The notes: generated by a model from the letters alone, not told the origin. 64,000 nt of DNA from Nocardioides albus (GCF_014648255.1 NZ_BMQT01000007.1:168846-232845), one strand, 5' to 3'. Shown: positions 17,579-26,509, numbered from the stretch's first letter. Made by a program: numbers and translations.

Positions 17579-17908
17579 GGGGGGTCCTCGAGATAGGCGA
17601 GCGGCCGGGCACAGGCCCGTCGAACGATCACACAGCGAAAGCGCGCGCAGGGGGAGGAGTAAATCGAACTTGATGTCCCATGTAAACCCCTGGGGGTAAC
17701 AAACGGAGTGTGGGGATCACCACGTTCCAGAGGGGTCGAATTCGGGGCCGGACCTGTGTGCACAATGGACGACGACATGTGACGACATCTGCTGTCATCA
17801 CAGGCGGGTCGCCTTCTCGGGCTACGGCGTTCTTGAGGTTCGTTCAGCTCCCTGAGATGGCGTTTTGCCGCAACGATCCCCCACCTCAGAGAGGAAGCTC
17901 CACCTCCG
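17579..17908. promoter_or_regulatory. Divergent control region between the two acyltransferase operons
   Basis: 330 bases without a gene separate two head-to-head operons. GC is locally lower than in the genes. Visible structures are a CCCCTGGGGG palindrome near 17687-17696 and an imperfect dyad at 17778-17802. A Shine-Dalgarno sequence (GAGGAAG) precedes the rightward start at 17909. I could not assign -10 boxes with confidence. Confidence 0.6.
17778..17802. promoter_or_regulatory. Operator-like dyad, divergent acyltransferase region
   Basis: TGTGACGACA and TGTCATCACA are complementary at nine of ten positions around a five-base spacer. Size and symmetry suit a dimeric repressor such as TetR, GntR or MarR. 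No regulator gene is next to it. Confidence 0.45.
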
Positions 17909-19288
17909 ATGGAGTACACCGAGCTGTCCGCGTACGACGTACCTCCGGGCGAGGTGACCGCGTGGATCCCCACCGCGGCGCCCACCACCTGGATCGACGA
18001 CGACCGCCGACTGTCCCACAACCATGAGCTCCACCTCGACACCGCCGAGGCCGGCTCCTGGATCGGCTCGATCATGCGCTTGACCGGGCCGCTCGACAGC
18101 GAAGCACTGACCCTCGCGCTCCGCTCCTGGATCGGACGCCACGAGGCGTTGCGCGGGACCGTCGAGGAGACCCCGGCCGGCCGCCGGCGTCGTACGGTCG
18201 CCCCTGCAGACGTGTCGGTGAGCGCCACCGTCCTGGGCCGATACGACGCCCTCGGCGCCCGATCCTGCCTCTCGGACTTCCTGGTCGAGCACGTCGACCC
18301 GTCGGCCTGGCCCCACGTCGTCTTCGCGACGGTGGCCGACGCCGACGGCTTCACCCTCGTCTTCGGGGCCGACCACGGCGTCATGGACGCGTACTCCCAG
18401 CTGCTCTGGTTCGAGGAGATCGCCACGCTCTACGAGCGGGCACGGGCCGGCGAGCCGTTCTCCGAGCTGGCCGTGGCCGCCGTCGGCAGCCACATCGACC
18501 ACGCCGCAGAGGAGCGGACCGCCGGCGAGGCGATGTCCCTGGAGAGCGAGTCGGTGCAGGTCTGGCGGGACTGGCTGACCGGTCCCGACGGGCGACGCCG
18601 GTTCGCCGACTTCCCGGTCACGGGCATCACCGACGTACCTGCCTCGGCATCGCCCCTGACGCAGGCCAGCCTGTCGCAGTGGCTCGGCGACCCCCGCCAG
18701 GCGCGGGTCCTGGGCGAGCTGTGCAAGAGCGCCGGTGTGGGGTTCCAGGCCGGGATGATGGGCGCGATGGCTTACGTCCTGAGAGCCCAGCACGGCGTCG
18801 AGCGGATGCGCTTCGTGGCGCCCATGCACACCCGCCACGCCGCCGAGCACGCCGCCGCGGTCGGCTGGTACGTCGGCCTGGCACCGGTCACTCTCGACAT
18901 CACCGGTGCCGAGACGCTGACCGAGGTCGCCACCCGGGTCCAGTTGGCTCTCACCGAGGCCAAGCCGCTGGTCCGGCAGCCGTTCGCGCGAGTCGCGGAG
19001 CTGCTCGAGATCGACGACGCCCCGCACTTCGTGATCACCTTCGTCGACACCCGATTCACTCCCGGCGTCGAACGCTGGAACGACTGGGAAGCGCGTACGC
19101 TGCGGGCCCCCGTCCGCGCCGACGACGAGGTCTATCTCTGGCTGGTTCGTGACCGGGACGGCCTCAACGTCTCGACGCGCTACCCGGAGACGGTCGCCGC
19201 GGAGCGGGTCGTACGCGGCCTGATCAGCGGGATGAGCGCGCTCTTCGACGAGATCGCTCTGCTCTCCTCGACGGAGGCGGCGGGATGA
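17909..19288 (+). CDS. Stand-alone condensation-domain (PapA-like) protein C
   Basis: First gene of the rightward operon, 459 residues. The superfamily active site appears as GADHGVMDAYS (His156, Asp160), in which the usual final glycine is alanine. The N-terminal half has RLTGPLDSEALTLALRSWIGRHEALRGTV, the helix that opens NRPS condensation domains (LxxRHEaLRt). The C-terminal half has VGWYVGLAPVTLDI, matching the region of condensation motif C6. No adenylation or carrier domain is fused or adjacent. ATGA overlap with the next gene indicates coupling. Confidence 0.78.
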   Translation: MEYTELSAYDVPPGEVTAWIPTAAPTTWIDDDRRLSHNHELHLDTAEAGSWIGSIMRLTGPLDSEALTLALRSWIGRHEALRGTVEETPAGRRRRTVAPADVSVSATVLGRYDALGARSCLSDFLVEHVDPSAWPHVVFATVADADGFTLVFGADHGVMDAYSQLLWFEEIATLYERARAGEPFSELAVAAVGSHIDHAAEERTAGEAMSLESESVQVWRDWLTGPDGRRRFADFPVTGITDVPASASPLTQASLSQWLGDPRQARVLGELCKSAGVGFQAGMMGAMAYVLRAQHGVERMRFVAPMHTRHAAEHAAAVGWYVGLAPVTLDITGAETLTEVATRVQLALTEAKPLVRQPFARVAELLEIDDAPHFVITFVDTRFTPGVERWNDWEARTLRAPVRADDEVYLWLVRDRDGLNVSTRYPETVAAERVVRGLISGMSALFDEIALLSSTEAAG

Positions 19289-20727
19289 GGATCGGGCCGC
19301 TCGCCGAGCTGGCTCCGGCGCCGGGCCGGGTAGTCGTGCTGCGGCCGACGGTCGCGTGCCGGGCGGCGGCCGACTCGGCGCCGGTCTCGCCCGGAGCCCC
19401 CTCGTTCCTGCAGGCCGACCACCTGGACGCCTTCCGCGCCAAGGCCGCCTCCGGAGGCGTGCACCGGGCCTGGACCGGCACGTGCGGCGAGTTCGACGTG
19501 GCCTTCGACGAGACGGCCTACATCGAGGCGCTGACCTCGTTCGTCGGCCGTCACGAAGGGCTGCGCACCTGGTTCGACCTCTCCGGCGCCACGCCGGTGC
19601 GACACGTGGTGCCTGCTGACGCGATCGCCTTCGAGGCCGCCGTGGTCGAGGCGCCGGCCGACTGGTCCGGTGGCTGGGAGGACCTGCTCGTCAGCCTGTG
19701 GGACGAGCAGTGCCGCCCCGACTCCTGGGCGCCGTTCCTGCTCGGCGCGATCGTGCGCGAGGAGGGCTTCACCTACTTCTGGGGCTGCGACCACGCCTTC
19801 ACCGACGGCGCCTCGCAGCTGATGGTCCCGGCCGAGCTCGGCGCCGCCTATGCCGAAGCGCTGGGGGCCGACGTCGAGCCGCTGCCCGAGGCCGGCAGCT
19901 TCGTGACGTACGCAGCCGCCGAGCGTCGGCTGGCTGCCGAGAGCGATGCGGAGACACCAGCAGTGCGCGAGTGGGTCGACATCGTCTCGCGTCACGGCGG
20001 CCGGATGCCGCGGTTCCCGGTCGCCCTCGGACTGGCCGCGGGTGAGACCGCGCCGGTCCGGGTCCGGCGGTGGACGGCTCTCGAGGGTGAGGCGGTGGAC
20101 GCGCTCGAGTCGTTGTGCCGTGCCGCCGGCGGAAGGTTCACCAGCGGCGTCTTCGCGCTCCTGGCCCACGCCGAGCAGCGGCTGACCGGCGGCTCGGACT
20201 ATCTGGGGATCACCGTTCTGGGCACCCGGTCGCAGGAGACCGCGATGTCGCACGGCTGGTTCTGCAACTTCGCCCCGGTATCGCTGTCGCTGGGGGAGAC
20301 CTTCGCCGAGACCGTGCTCGCGGCGGAGAAGGCCTTCGAGACGGCCCGCGAGATCGCTCGGGTCCCGGTCCACGTCTCGCTGGGAGCCATGGTGGCCGGC
20401 GGCGTGCTCGCGCCGAGCGAGCTGACCAGCCCGCAGATGGTCTCCTACCTCGACGTACGCAAGTTCCCCGGAGCCGGGACGACCCCGTTCGACACCGGGC
20501 TGCACTTCACCGGCGAGGGCCGCACCGCCAACGCGAGCCTGTGGGTCAACCGCTTCGCCGACCGCTTCGAGCTGGCCACCCAGAGCCCCGACACCGAGCA
20601 GGGCGGACGCGCCCTGGCGACCTATTTCGAGGCGGTCCACGACGTGCTCGTCGACCTCGGTCTGTCGGCGCGTCCCGTGGAGGCAGACCGGATCATCGGG
20701 ACCGCGCATGCTGGTCACGACCGCTGA
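19285..20727 (+). CDS. Stand-alone condensation-domain (PapA-like) protein D
   Basis: A 480-residue protein whose ATG overlaps the stop of protein C by four bases. It carries FVGRHEGLRTWF at about residues 87-98 and the intact catalytic motif WGCDHAFTDGAS (His170, Asp174, Gly175), followed later by HGWFCNFAPVSLSL. This is the most canonical of the three rightward proteins. The N-terminal 60 residues (VVLRPTVACRAAADSAPVSPGAPSF) are specific to it. Likely role: ester- or amide-forming acyltransferase acting on thioester donors supplied by another locus. Confidence 0.78.
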   Translation: MRIGPLAELAPAPGRVVVLRPTVACRAAADSAPVSPGAPSFLQADHLDAFRAKAASGGVHRAWTGTCGEFDVAFDETAYIEALTSFVGRHEGLRTWFDLSGATPVRHVVPADAIAFEAAVVEAPADWSGGWEDLLVSLWDEQCRPDSWAPFLLGAIVREEGFTYFWGCDHAFTDGASQLMVPAELGAAYAEALGADVEPLPEAGSFVTYAAAERRLAAESDAETPAVREWVDIVSRHGGRMPRFPVALGLAAGETAPVRVRRWTALEGEAVDALESLCRAAGGRFTSGVFALLAHAEQRLTGGSDYLGITVLGTRSQETAMSHGWFCNFAPVSLSLGETFAETVLAAEKAFETAREIARVPVHVSLGAMVAGGVLAPSELTSPQMVSYLDVRKFPGAGTTPFDTGLHFTGEGRTANASLWVNRFADRFELATQSPDTEQGGRALATYFEAVHDVLVDLGLSARPVEADRIIGTAHAGHDR

Positions 20728-22087
20728 CCTGTGGGAGCCCCGGCCGGGCACGCTGCTTCGCTGGGACCTCTCCGCCACCGCCCATGGTGTGCCGGCCGAC
20801 CTCTCGCTCAACCAGCGCAACCATCTGGCCGGGGCGATGGCCGGGGCGCCGACCGTGTGGCTGGCGGCCGCCCTCGACGTCGACGGTCCCATCGAGCCGG
20901 TCGCGCTCTCCCGCACCTGGCGTGCCTTCCTCGCCCGTCACGGCAGCCTGCAGCTCGAGGTCGTCGCCGGGTCCGAGGGACCGCAGGCCCGCCGGCACCA
21001 CCCCGGCACGCTGACCTGGTCGGCGACCTCCGTCGGCCACACCACGACCGTCGAGGAGACCCGAGCCGCGCTGCACGCCGCCCTCGACGAGCGGTGCGGG
21101 CCGTTCGCCTACCCGGCGTTCCTGCCGGCCGCCATCTCCCGCCCGGACCGCTCCACGATCGTCCTCGGCATGGACCACCTGCACTGCGACGCCCACTCGG
21201 TCGCCGTCGCGGTCGACGAGCTCGCCGAGCTCTACGCCGCCTTCACCGAAGGCGGCGTAGAGCCGTCGCTGCCACCGGTGAGGTCGTTCCTCGACGCCGT
21301 CGAAGAGGGATCCGACGGCCCCGCCTGGGTTGCCCCCGACGACCCGCTGCTGCGCGGTTGGGGCGAGTTCCTCAGCGGCCGCGGCCATCGGCTGCCGACC
21401 TTCCCGCTGCCGCTCGGCCTCGAGCCGGGGGAGCGGGCTGCCCAGGCCACCGCCGTGGCGCCGCTGGCCGACGCCGACATGATGGACCGCATCGGCACCC
21501 GCGCCCGCAACAACGGCGCCTCGACGTACGCCGCCGTCCTGGCCGCCCTCGCCACCGCGCTCTCCGACCTCGGCGGGGGTGACCGCCTGGACACGATGGC
21601 GCCGGTCTCCACCCGCTCCGCTGAACCTCTGGCACGCTCCATCGGCTGGTACACCACCACCGTCCCGCTCACCGTGCCCGCCTCGCTCACCGATCTGGGC
21701 CTGGCCGTGGCCGGTGAGGCGGTCCGGCACGGCGTACGCCTCGGGTCGGTGCCGCTCGACCAGGTCCTCGGCTCGCTCACCGAGCCGCTGGTGCAGACCC
21801 GCAGCGATGTCTTCGTCGTCTCCTGGGTCGACTACCGCCACGTTCCCGGTGGTTCGGCCCACCTCGAGCGCAACGCGCAGCACGTCTCCGCCTCGACGCT
21901 GGCCGACGACGTCCAGATCTGGTTCTCCCGCACCCACACCGGCCTCGCCGTCCGTGTCCGCTACCCCGACACGGGGGCGGCGGCCGCGTCCGTCGACTCG
22001 CTCCTCGACCGCCTTCGCGACACCCTGACCGAGCTCTCCCGTCAGGCAGGCAGCGCAGGGCGGCTAGGAGGTCGCGCACGGCTATGA
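20708..22087 (+). CDS. Stand-alone condensation-domain (PapA-like) protein E
   Basis: Last of the three rightward proteins, 459 residues, beginning 20 bases inside gene D. The active site reads LGMDHLHCDAHS (His157, Asp161), again with alanine for the motif glycine, as in protein C. SRTWRAFLARHGSLQLEV and IGWYTTTVPLTVPASL mark the two halves of the fold. The overlap and lack of spacing show that C, D and E are made together, possibly as a complex. Nothing recognisable as a terminator follows; the VOC gene converges 60 bases further on. Confidence 0.76.
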   Translation: MLVTTADLWEPRPGTLLRWDLSATAHGVPADLSLNQRNHLAGAMAGAPTVWLAAALDVDGPIEPVALSRTWRAFLARHGSLQLEVVAGSEGPQARRHHPGTLTWSATSVGHTTTVEETRAALHAALDERCGPFAYPAFLPAAISRPDRSTIVLGMDHLHCDAHSVAVAVDELAELYAAFTEGGVEPSLPPVRSFLDAVEEGSDGPAWVAPDDPLLRGWGEFLSGRGHRLPTFPLPLGLEPGERAAQATAVAPLADADMMDRIGTRARNNGASTYAAVLAALATALSDLGGGDRLDTMAPVSTRSAEPLARSIGWYTTTVPLTVPASLTDLGLAVAGEAVRHGVRLGSVPLDQVLGSLTEPLVQTRSDVFVVSWVDYRHVPGGSAHLERNAQHVSASTLADDVQIWFSRTHTGLAVRVRYPDTGAAAASVDSLLDRLRDTLTELSRQAGSAGRLGGRARL

Positions 22088-22147
22088 CAGAGGGTCCGAC
22101 CTTGCGAACGCGTTCACGGGATGCCCTGGCGGCGGTTGTGAAGGACC

Positions 22148-22546
22148 TCAGGCGACGCAGAACTCGTTGCCTTCGGGGTCGAGCATGACGACGTGGCCGA
22201 GGATGGAGTGCCCGGCGTCGTCGGCATAGGTCTCGTCGCGAACGTTGGTGGCGCCGTTCGCCTCGAGCTCGGCGACCTTTGCGCGAATCAGAGTGGTCCG
22301 CTCGCTCCAGTCCCAGGGCGGCTCCCCGGCCACGCGAATATCGATGTGGAACCGGTTCTTTGCAGTCTTCGTCTCCGGCACCCGCAGGAAGCCGATGGCG
22401 GGTTCACGACCCTCGGGGTCGACGATCGACGCGCCGGACGGGTCGTCGAGTCCGGGTTCGAGGACGTAGCCGAGGGCTGCGGCCCAGAAGCGTGCCAGCC
22501 GCTGCGGGTCATGGGCGTCGGCGCCGATCGTCCAGTGGGTAGCCAT
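22148..22546 (-). CDS. VOC/glyoxalase-like superfamily protein
   Basis: A 132-residue protein of the vicinal oxygen chelate fold, glyoxalase-like (Glyoxalase_6) type: WTIGADAHDPQRLARFWAAALGY at the start, FRVPETKTAKNRFHIDIRV in the middle and VVMLDPEGNEFCV at the end. Metal ligands are not all obvious, so it may be a binding rather than catalytic member. A TACCCT box six bases before the ATG suggests its own leaderless transcript. Function unknown. Confidence 0.82.
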   Translation of the reverse strand: MATHWTIGADAHDPQRLARFWAAALGYVLEPGLDDPSGASIVDPEGREPAIGFLRVPETKTAKNRFHIDIRVAGEPPWDWSERTTLIRAKVAELEANGATNVRDETYADDAGHSILGHVVMLDPEGNEFCVA

Positions 22547-22552
22547 GTCGCC

Positions 22553-22558
22553 AGGGTA
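22553..22558 (-). promoter_or_regulatory. -10 box of a leaderless VOC promoter
   Basis: On the minus strand this reads TACCCT, six bases before the ATG at 22546. Confidence 0.4.
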
Positions 22559-22604
22559 GGACCGAACCCGGACGGTGCCCGACCGGAATGACCGGGCTCA
22601 TGGC

Positions 22605-23552
22605 TCAGCGGGAGTAGAGCTGCCGGATGACGTCCTCGATGTCAGGCTCGTGGATGGACAGGTCGGCGATGTCGTAGGCGGCGGCGACCTGGGCGACCAG
22701 CGGCGCGGCCGAGGCCCCGGCCGGAAAGGCGAGCCATTGCCGGGGGCCTTCGACCTTCATGACCCGGGCGCCGTCGATGTCGATCGGAGCGGCCTCGTCG
22801 ACGAGGTCGACGACGAGGGTGCGAGACGACCCGCCGTTGACCCGCAGCGAGGAGAGCGGGCCGTCGAAGACCGCGGTGCCGTGGTCGATCACGATGACCC
22901 GGTCGCAGAGCGCCTCGATGTCCTGCAGGTCGTGAGTGGTGAGCATCAGGGTCGTCCCACGCTCGTGATTGAGGGCGCGCAGGAACTCCCGCAGGCGCCC
23001 TTTGGAGATGACGTCGAGACCGATCGTCGGCTCGTCGAGATAGAGGATCTCGGGGTCGTGGAGCAGCGCGGCGGCGATGTCGCCCCGCATCCGCTGCCCG
23101 AGGCTCAGTTGCCGCACCGGAGTGTCCAACAGCTCGCCGAGGTCGAGCAGCGCGACGTGGTCCTCGAGGTTGCGGCGGAAGGTCTGGTCCGGGATCCGGT
23201 AGATCCGCCGCAGCAGCTCGAAGGAGTCGCGCAGCGGCAGGTCCCACCACAGCGACGTACGCTGCCCGAAGACCACCCCGATCCGCCGGGCCAGCTCCCG
23301 GCGCTGGCGGGAGGGCTCCAGGCCTGCGACCCGCGCCGACCCGCCGGAGGGCACCAGGATCCCGGTGAGCATCTTGATCGTGGTCGACTTTCCGGCGCCG
23401 TTGGGCCCGATGTAGCCGACCATCTCACCGGCGTCGATCTCGAAGGAGAGATCGTGGACGGCGTGCTTCACCACCGACGTACGTCTCAATGGACCCGTCT
23501 TCTTGCGGATCGTGAAGTCTCGGGAAAGGTCCCGCACCTCGATCAGTGCCAT
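22605..23552 (-). CDS. ABC-2 type exporter, ATP-binding protein
   Basis: A 315-residue ATPase of the NatA/DrrA type: Walker A GPNGAGKS, signature LSLGQRMRGDIAAALLHDP, Walker B ILYLDEPTIGLD and TTHDLQDIEALCD. The Q-loop region VVFGQRTSLWWDLPLRDSFELL is typical of this exporter class. About 75 residues after the ATPase core form the regulatory extension. It is the last gene of a three-gene operon with two permeases (one base apart from the next stop). Cargo is unknown; export of the neighbouring acyltransferase product is one possibility. Confidence 0.9.
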   Translation of the reverse strand: MALIEVRDLSRDFTIRKKTGPLRRTSVVKHAVHDLSFEIDAGEMVGYIGPNGAGKSTTIKMLTGILVPSGGSARVAGLEPSRQRRELARRIGVVFGQRTSLWWDLPLRDSFELLRRIYRIPDQTFRRNLEDHVALLDLGELLDTPVRQLSLGQRMRGDIAAALLHDPEILYLDEPTIGLDVISKGRLREFLRALNHERGTTLMLTTHDLQDIEALCDRVIVIDHGTAVFDGPLSSLRVNGGSSRTLVVDLVDEAAPIDIDGARVMKVEGPRQWLAFPAGASAAPLVAQVAAAYDIADLSIHEPDIEDVIRQLYSR

Positions 23553-23553
23553 A

Positions 23554-24381
23554 TCAGCTCCCGGTGGATCGATAGCGACGGAGCCCCTGACGCCACACGA
23601 GCGCGGTCAGACCGACCAGCGCCAGCGCGGCCAGGGGCGAGGCGAACCGGAACCAGTCCGGAGCGCCGTACGGGTCGGTGAGGCCGAGCAGGAACAGGCA
23701 CGGGTACCAGTTCACGAACGCCAGCGGCAGTAGGTAGGTCAGCGACCGGACGACCTCGCGCGGGAAGATCGTCATCGGGTACTGCATGATCGTGTTGCCG
23801 CCATAGGTGAAGGCGTTGGCGAACTCGGAGGCGTCCGTGGTCCAGAACTGGATCGTCGAGAAGGTGATGAACACGCAGAAGTAGATGAGCACACCCGAGA
23901 CGAGCGTCATCACGAGCACCAGCAGGCGCTGTGGGTTCCAGTCCACGATCGGTGCCGCCCACGCGAAGACCGCGATGCCCTGGGCGATCTGGCCGAGCCG
24001 ACGCAGCTCGAACCGGTCGGCGCACAGCTGCACCAGCACCGGGACCGGCTTGGTCATCATCGCGTCGAGATCGCCGCTGCGTACCTTCTGTCCGATCTTC
24101 TCCACGCTCCCGACCAGCATGTCGGCGACCCGGAAAGCGATCGAAGTAACTCCGTAGAGCAGCGCGACCTCGCGCAGTGTGAAGCCGCCATAGGTGTCGA
24201 TGTGGCTGAACATCAGCCAGATCGCCACGAAGTCGAGGAAGGTGATGAGTACGCCACCGACAGTCATCGTCCAGAACGAGACCGGATAGGCCATCGCCGC
24301 CCGGATCCACAGCGCCGCGATGAGCCAGTAGGAGCGCACCGCGTGAGCGAGGTACGCAGCCGGCGTGTCGGCTTCAGCCAC
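23554..24381 (-). CDS. ABC-2 family transporter permease 1
   Basis: A 275-residue membrane protein with about six helices, of the ABC-2/DUF990 permease family. The conserved cytoplasmic segment VGSVEKIGQKVRSGDLDAMMTKPVPVLVQL (about residues 90-118) is characteristic. Its start overlaps the stop of permease 2 by eight bases, and its stop is one base before the ATPase start. It should form a heterodimeric channel with permease 2. Confidence 0.87.
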   Translation of the reverse strand: MAEADTPAAYLAHAVRSYWLIAALWIRAAMAYPVSFWTMTVGGVLITFLDFVAIWLMFSHIDTYGGFTLREVALLYGVTSIAFRVADMLVGSVEKIGQKVRSGDLDAMMTKPVPVLVQLCADRFELRRLGQIAQGIAVFAWAAPIVDWNPQRLLVLVMTLVSGVLIYFCVFITFSTIQFWTTDASEFANAFTYGGNTIMQYPMTIFPREVVRSLTYLLPLAFVNWYPCLFLLGLTDPYGAPDWFRFASPLAALALVGLTALVWRQGLRRYRSTGS

Positions 24382-25195
24382 CCTGGACCACCACCTTGCG
24401 GGTCGCGGCGCGAAGCACGAGCGCGCAGACCCCCAGGAGGACGACCGCCCACACGACCTGCAGCCCGATCGCGGCGAGCATGTCGAGACCGGTGTGGCGG
24501 CCCAGCCAGATGTCGGCAGGGGTCTGGATGTAGGAGGCGAACGGCAGCGCGAGCGCGACCTGGCGCAGGCCGTCGGGGAAGAGGGTGAGTGGCAGCGTCA
24601 GTCCGCTGAAGAAGGTGGTCAGCACGCTCAGCAGCACCCGTGGCCCGGTCGCGTCCAGAAGCCAGAAGGCGCTGGCTGCGAAGAGGAACCGGACTGCGAA
24701 GCTGACCACCACGGCGAGGACGACGCTGACCAGGAACCCGGCTGCGCCGGCGGGGGAGGGGGAGACGAGCCCGAACAGCAGCGCGCCGACGATCGCCGGC
24801 GCCACCCCTCGCGTCGTGAAGTGGTAGAGCCCGCGGCCGAGGTCGGCGGCGAGATACCAGCCGAGGACGCTGACGGGGCGATAGAGGTCGACGGCGATGT
24901 CGCCGGTGCGGATCCGCTCGGCGAGCTCGTCGGTCGAGCCGCCGCTCCACAGCGCGACGGTCATCAGCAGCGCCTGCCCGATCCAGACGAAGGTGACGGC
25001 CTGGTCGGCCTCGTACCCACCGGCGGTCGGGTTCTGCTCCCACAGCGCCAGATAGGCGAAGCTGAGGATGATCCCGAAGACCGAGTTGGTGAAGATCCCG
25101 GCGAGCGTGGCCGCGGTGTAGGTCGAGTAGCGACGGAAGGAGCTCGTCGCGATCGCCGCATACAGACTCAGCTGTGAATGCAGCGCCCCGGACAC
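24374..25195 (-). CDS. ABC-2 family transporter permease 2
   Basis: A 273-residue polytopic permease, related in plan to permease 1: SFRRYSTYTAATLAGIFTNSVFG as first helix, then STDELAERIRTGDIAVDLYRPVSVL as the equivalent cytoplasmic segment. I chose the GTG at 25195 (VSGALHSQLSLYAAI) because residues encoded upstream to 25291 are basic and unlike the family; the Shine-Dalgarno sequence is weak. First gene of the exporter operon. Confidence 0.82.
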   Translation of the reverse strand: MSGALHSQLSLYAAIATSSFRRYSTYTAATLAGIFTNSVFGIILSFAYLALWEQNPTAGGYEADQAVTFVWIGQALLMTVALWSGGSTDELAERIRTGDIAVDLYRPVSVLGWYLAADLGRGLYHFTTRGVAPAIVGALLFGLVSPSPAGAAGFLVSVVLAVVVSFAVRFLFAASAFWLLDATGPRVLLSVLTTFFSGLTLPLTLFPDGLRQVALALPFASYIQTPADIWLGRHTGLDMLAAIGLQVVWAVVLLGVCALVLRAATRKVVVQGG

Positions 25196-25284
25196 CTGAC
25201 GTACGTTGGCACAACGGGGCCTGCCTACGCCAAGGGGTTTCCTGGAATAACGTTGATGCAGCAACTGTTTGCCGAGTAGTTCGG

Positions 25285-25311
25285 ATTTCAACTATCGTGG
25301 AAATGTCCACG
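25285..25311. promoter_or_regulatory. Overlapping operator-like dyads before the LLM oxidoreductase
   Basis: ATTTCAAC-TATC-GTGGAAAT (25285-25304) is a dyad with one mismatch, and CGTGGA-AATG-TCCACG (25296-25311) is a perfect one sharing its right half. They lie 17 to 43 bases before the start codon at 25328, where a regulator could block transcription. Confidence 0.45.
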
Positions 25312-25327
25312 AAAGGGGCAGGGAACC

Positions 25328-26509
25328 ATGGGTATGCAGTTCGGCATCTTCACCGTCGGTGACGTCACGATGGACCCGACGACCGGCAGGACCCCGACGG
25401 AGCACGAGCGGATCAAGGCGACCGTCGAGATCGCCAAGCACGCCGAGGAGGTGGGTCTGGACGTCTTCGCGACCGGTGAGCACCACAACCCGCCGTTCAT
25501 CGCCTCCAACCCGACCGCCACCCTGGCCTACATCGGTGCCAAGACCGAGAACATCATCCTGAGCACCGCGACCACGCTGATCACCACCACCGACCCGGTG
25601 CTGATCGCGGAGGACTACGCCAAGATCCAGCACCTCACCGACGGCCGCGTCGACCTGATGATGGGCCGCGGCAACACCGGCCCGGTCTACCCCTGGTTCG
25701 GCAAGGACATCCGCCAGGGCATCAACCTGGCGATCGAGAACTACGCGCTGCTGCGCCGGCTGTGGAGCGAGGACGTCGTCGACTGGTCCGGCCGGTTCCG
25801 TACGCCGCTGCAGGGCTACACCTCGACGCCGAGGCCGCTGGACGGCGTCGCGCCGTTCGTCTGGCACGGTTCGATCCGTTCGCCCGAGATCGCCGAGCAG
25901 GCTGCGTACTATGGCGACGGCTTCTTCCACAACCACATCTTCTGGCCGGCCTCGCACACCAAGCAGATGGTGCAGCTCTACCGGCAGCGGTTCGAGCACT
26001 ACGGCCACGGCACCGCCGACCAGGCGATCGTCGGGCTGGGTGGGCAGTTCTTCATGCGGCCCAACTCCCAGGACGCGGTCGACGAGTTCCGGCCCTACTT
26101 CGACAACGCCCCGGTCTACGGTCACGGCCCCTCGCTGGAGGACTTCAGCGAGGCCACCCCGCTGACCGTCGGTTCGCCGCAGCAGGTCATCGAGCGGACG
26201 CTCTCCTTCCGTGAGTACGTCGGTGACTACCAGCGTCAGCTCTTCCTGCTCGACCACGCCGGGCTGCCGCTGAAGACGGTGCTGGAGCAGCTCGACCTCT
26301 ATGGCGAGATCCTGCCGACCCTGCGCGCGGAGTTCGCGAAGCTGCGCAAGCCCGGTGTCCCGGACGCCCCGACCCACGCCTCCCTGGTGGAGAAGGCCGG
26401 CGGTGCGAAGGACTCGACCGTCTACGCTGAGGGCGACTCCGCCACCGGCTCGTCCGACCGTGACCTGACCGACCCGGAGGTCGCCAAGGTGCTCGAGGGG
26501 GAGCTGTGA
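25328..26509 (+). CDS. LLM-class flavin-dependent oxidoreductase (luciferase-like)
   Basis: A 393-residue TIM-barrel monooxygenase of the bacterial luciferase-like clan. Visible blocks are FGIFTVGDVT at the first strand, ATGEHHNPPFIASNP, STATTLITTTDPVLIAEDYAKIQHLTDGR and MMGRGNTGPVYPWFGKD. It begins behind a good purine-rich leader (AAAGGGGCAGGGAACC). The next gene, overlapping by four bases, encodes an NAD(P)H:FMN reductase that would supply reduced flavin. The organic substrate is unknown. Confidence 0.9.
   Translation: MGMQFGIFTVGDVTMDPTTGRTPTEHERIKATVEIAKHAEEVGLDVFATGEHHNPPFIASNPTATLAYIGAKTENIILSTATTLITTTDPVLIAEDYAKIQHLTDGRVDLMMGRGNTGPVYPWFGKDIRQGINLAIENYALLRRLWSEDVVDWSGRFRTPLQGYTSTPRPLDGVAPFVWHGSIRSPEIAEQAAYYGDGFFHNHIFWPASHTKQMVQLYRQRFEHYGHGTADQAIVGLGGQFFMRPNSQDAVDEFRPYFDNAPVYGHGPSLEDFSEATPLTVGSPQQVIERTLSFREYVGDYQRQLFLLDHAGLPLKTVLEQLDLYGEILPTLRAEFAKLRKPGVPDAPTHASLVEKAGGAKDSTVYAEGDSATGSSDRDLTDPEVAKVLEGEL

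Noticed and set aside
13849..22087. Calling the condensation cluster an NRPS
   Set aside because: No adenylation core motifs or phosphopantetheine serine motif were found on either strand.
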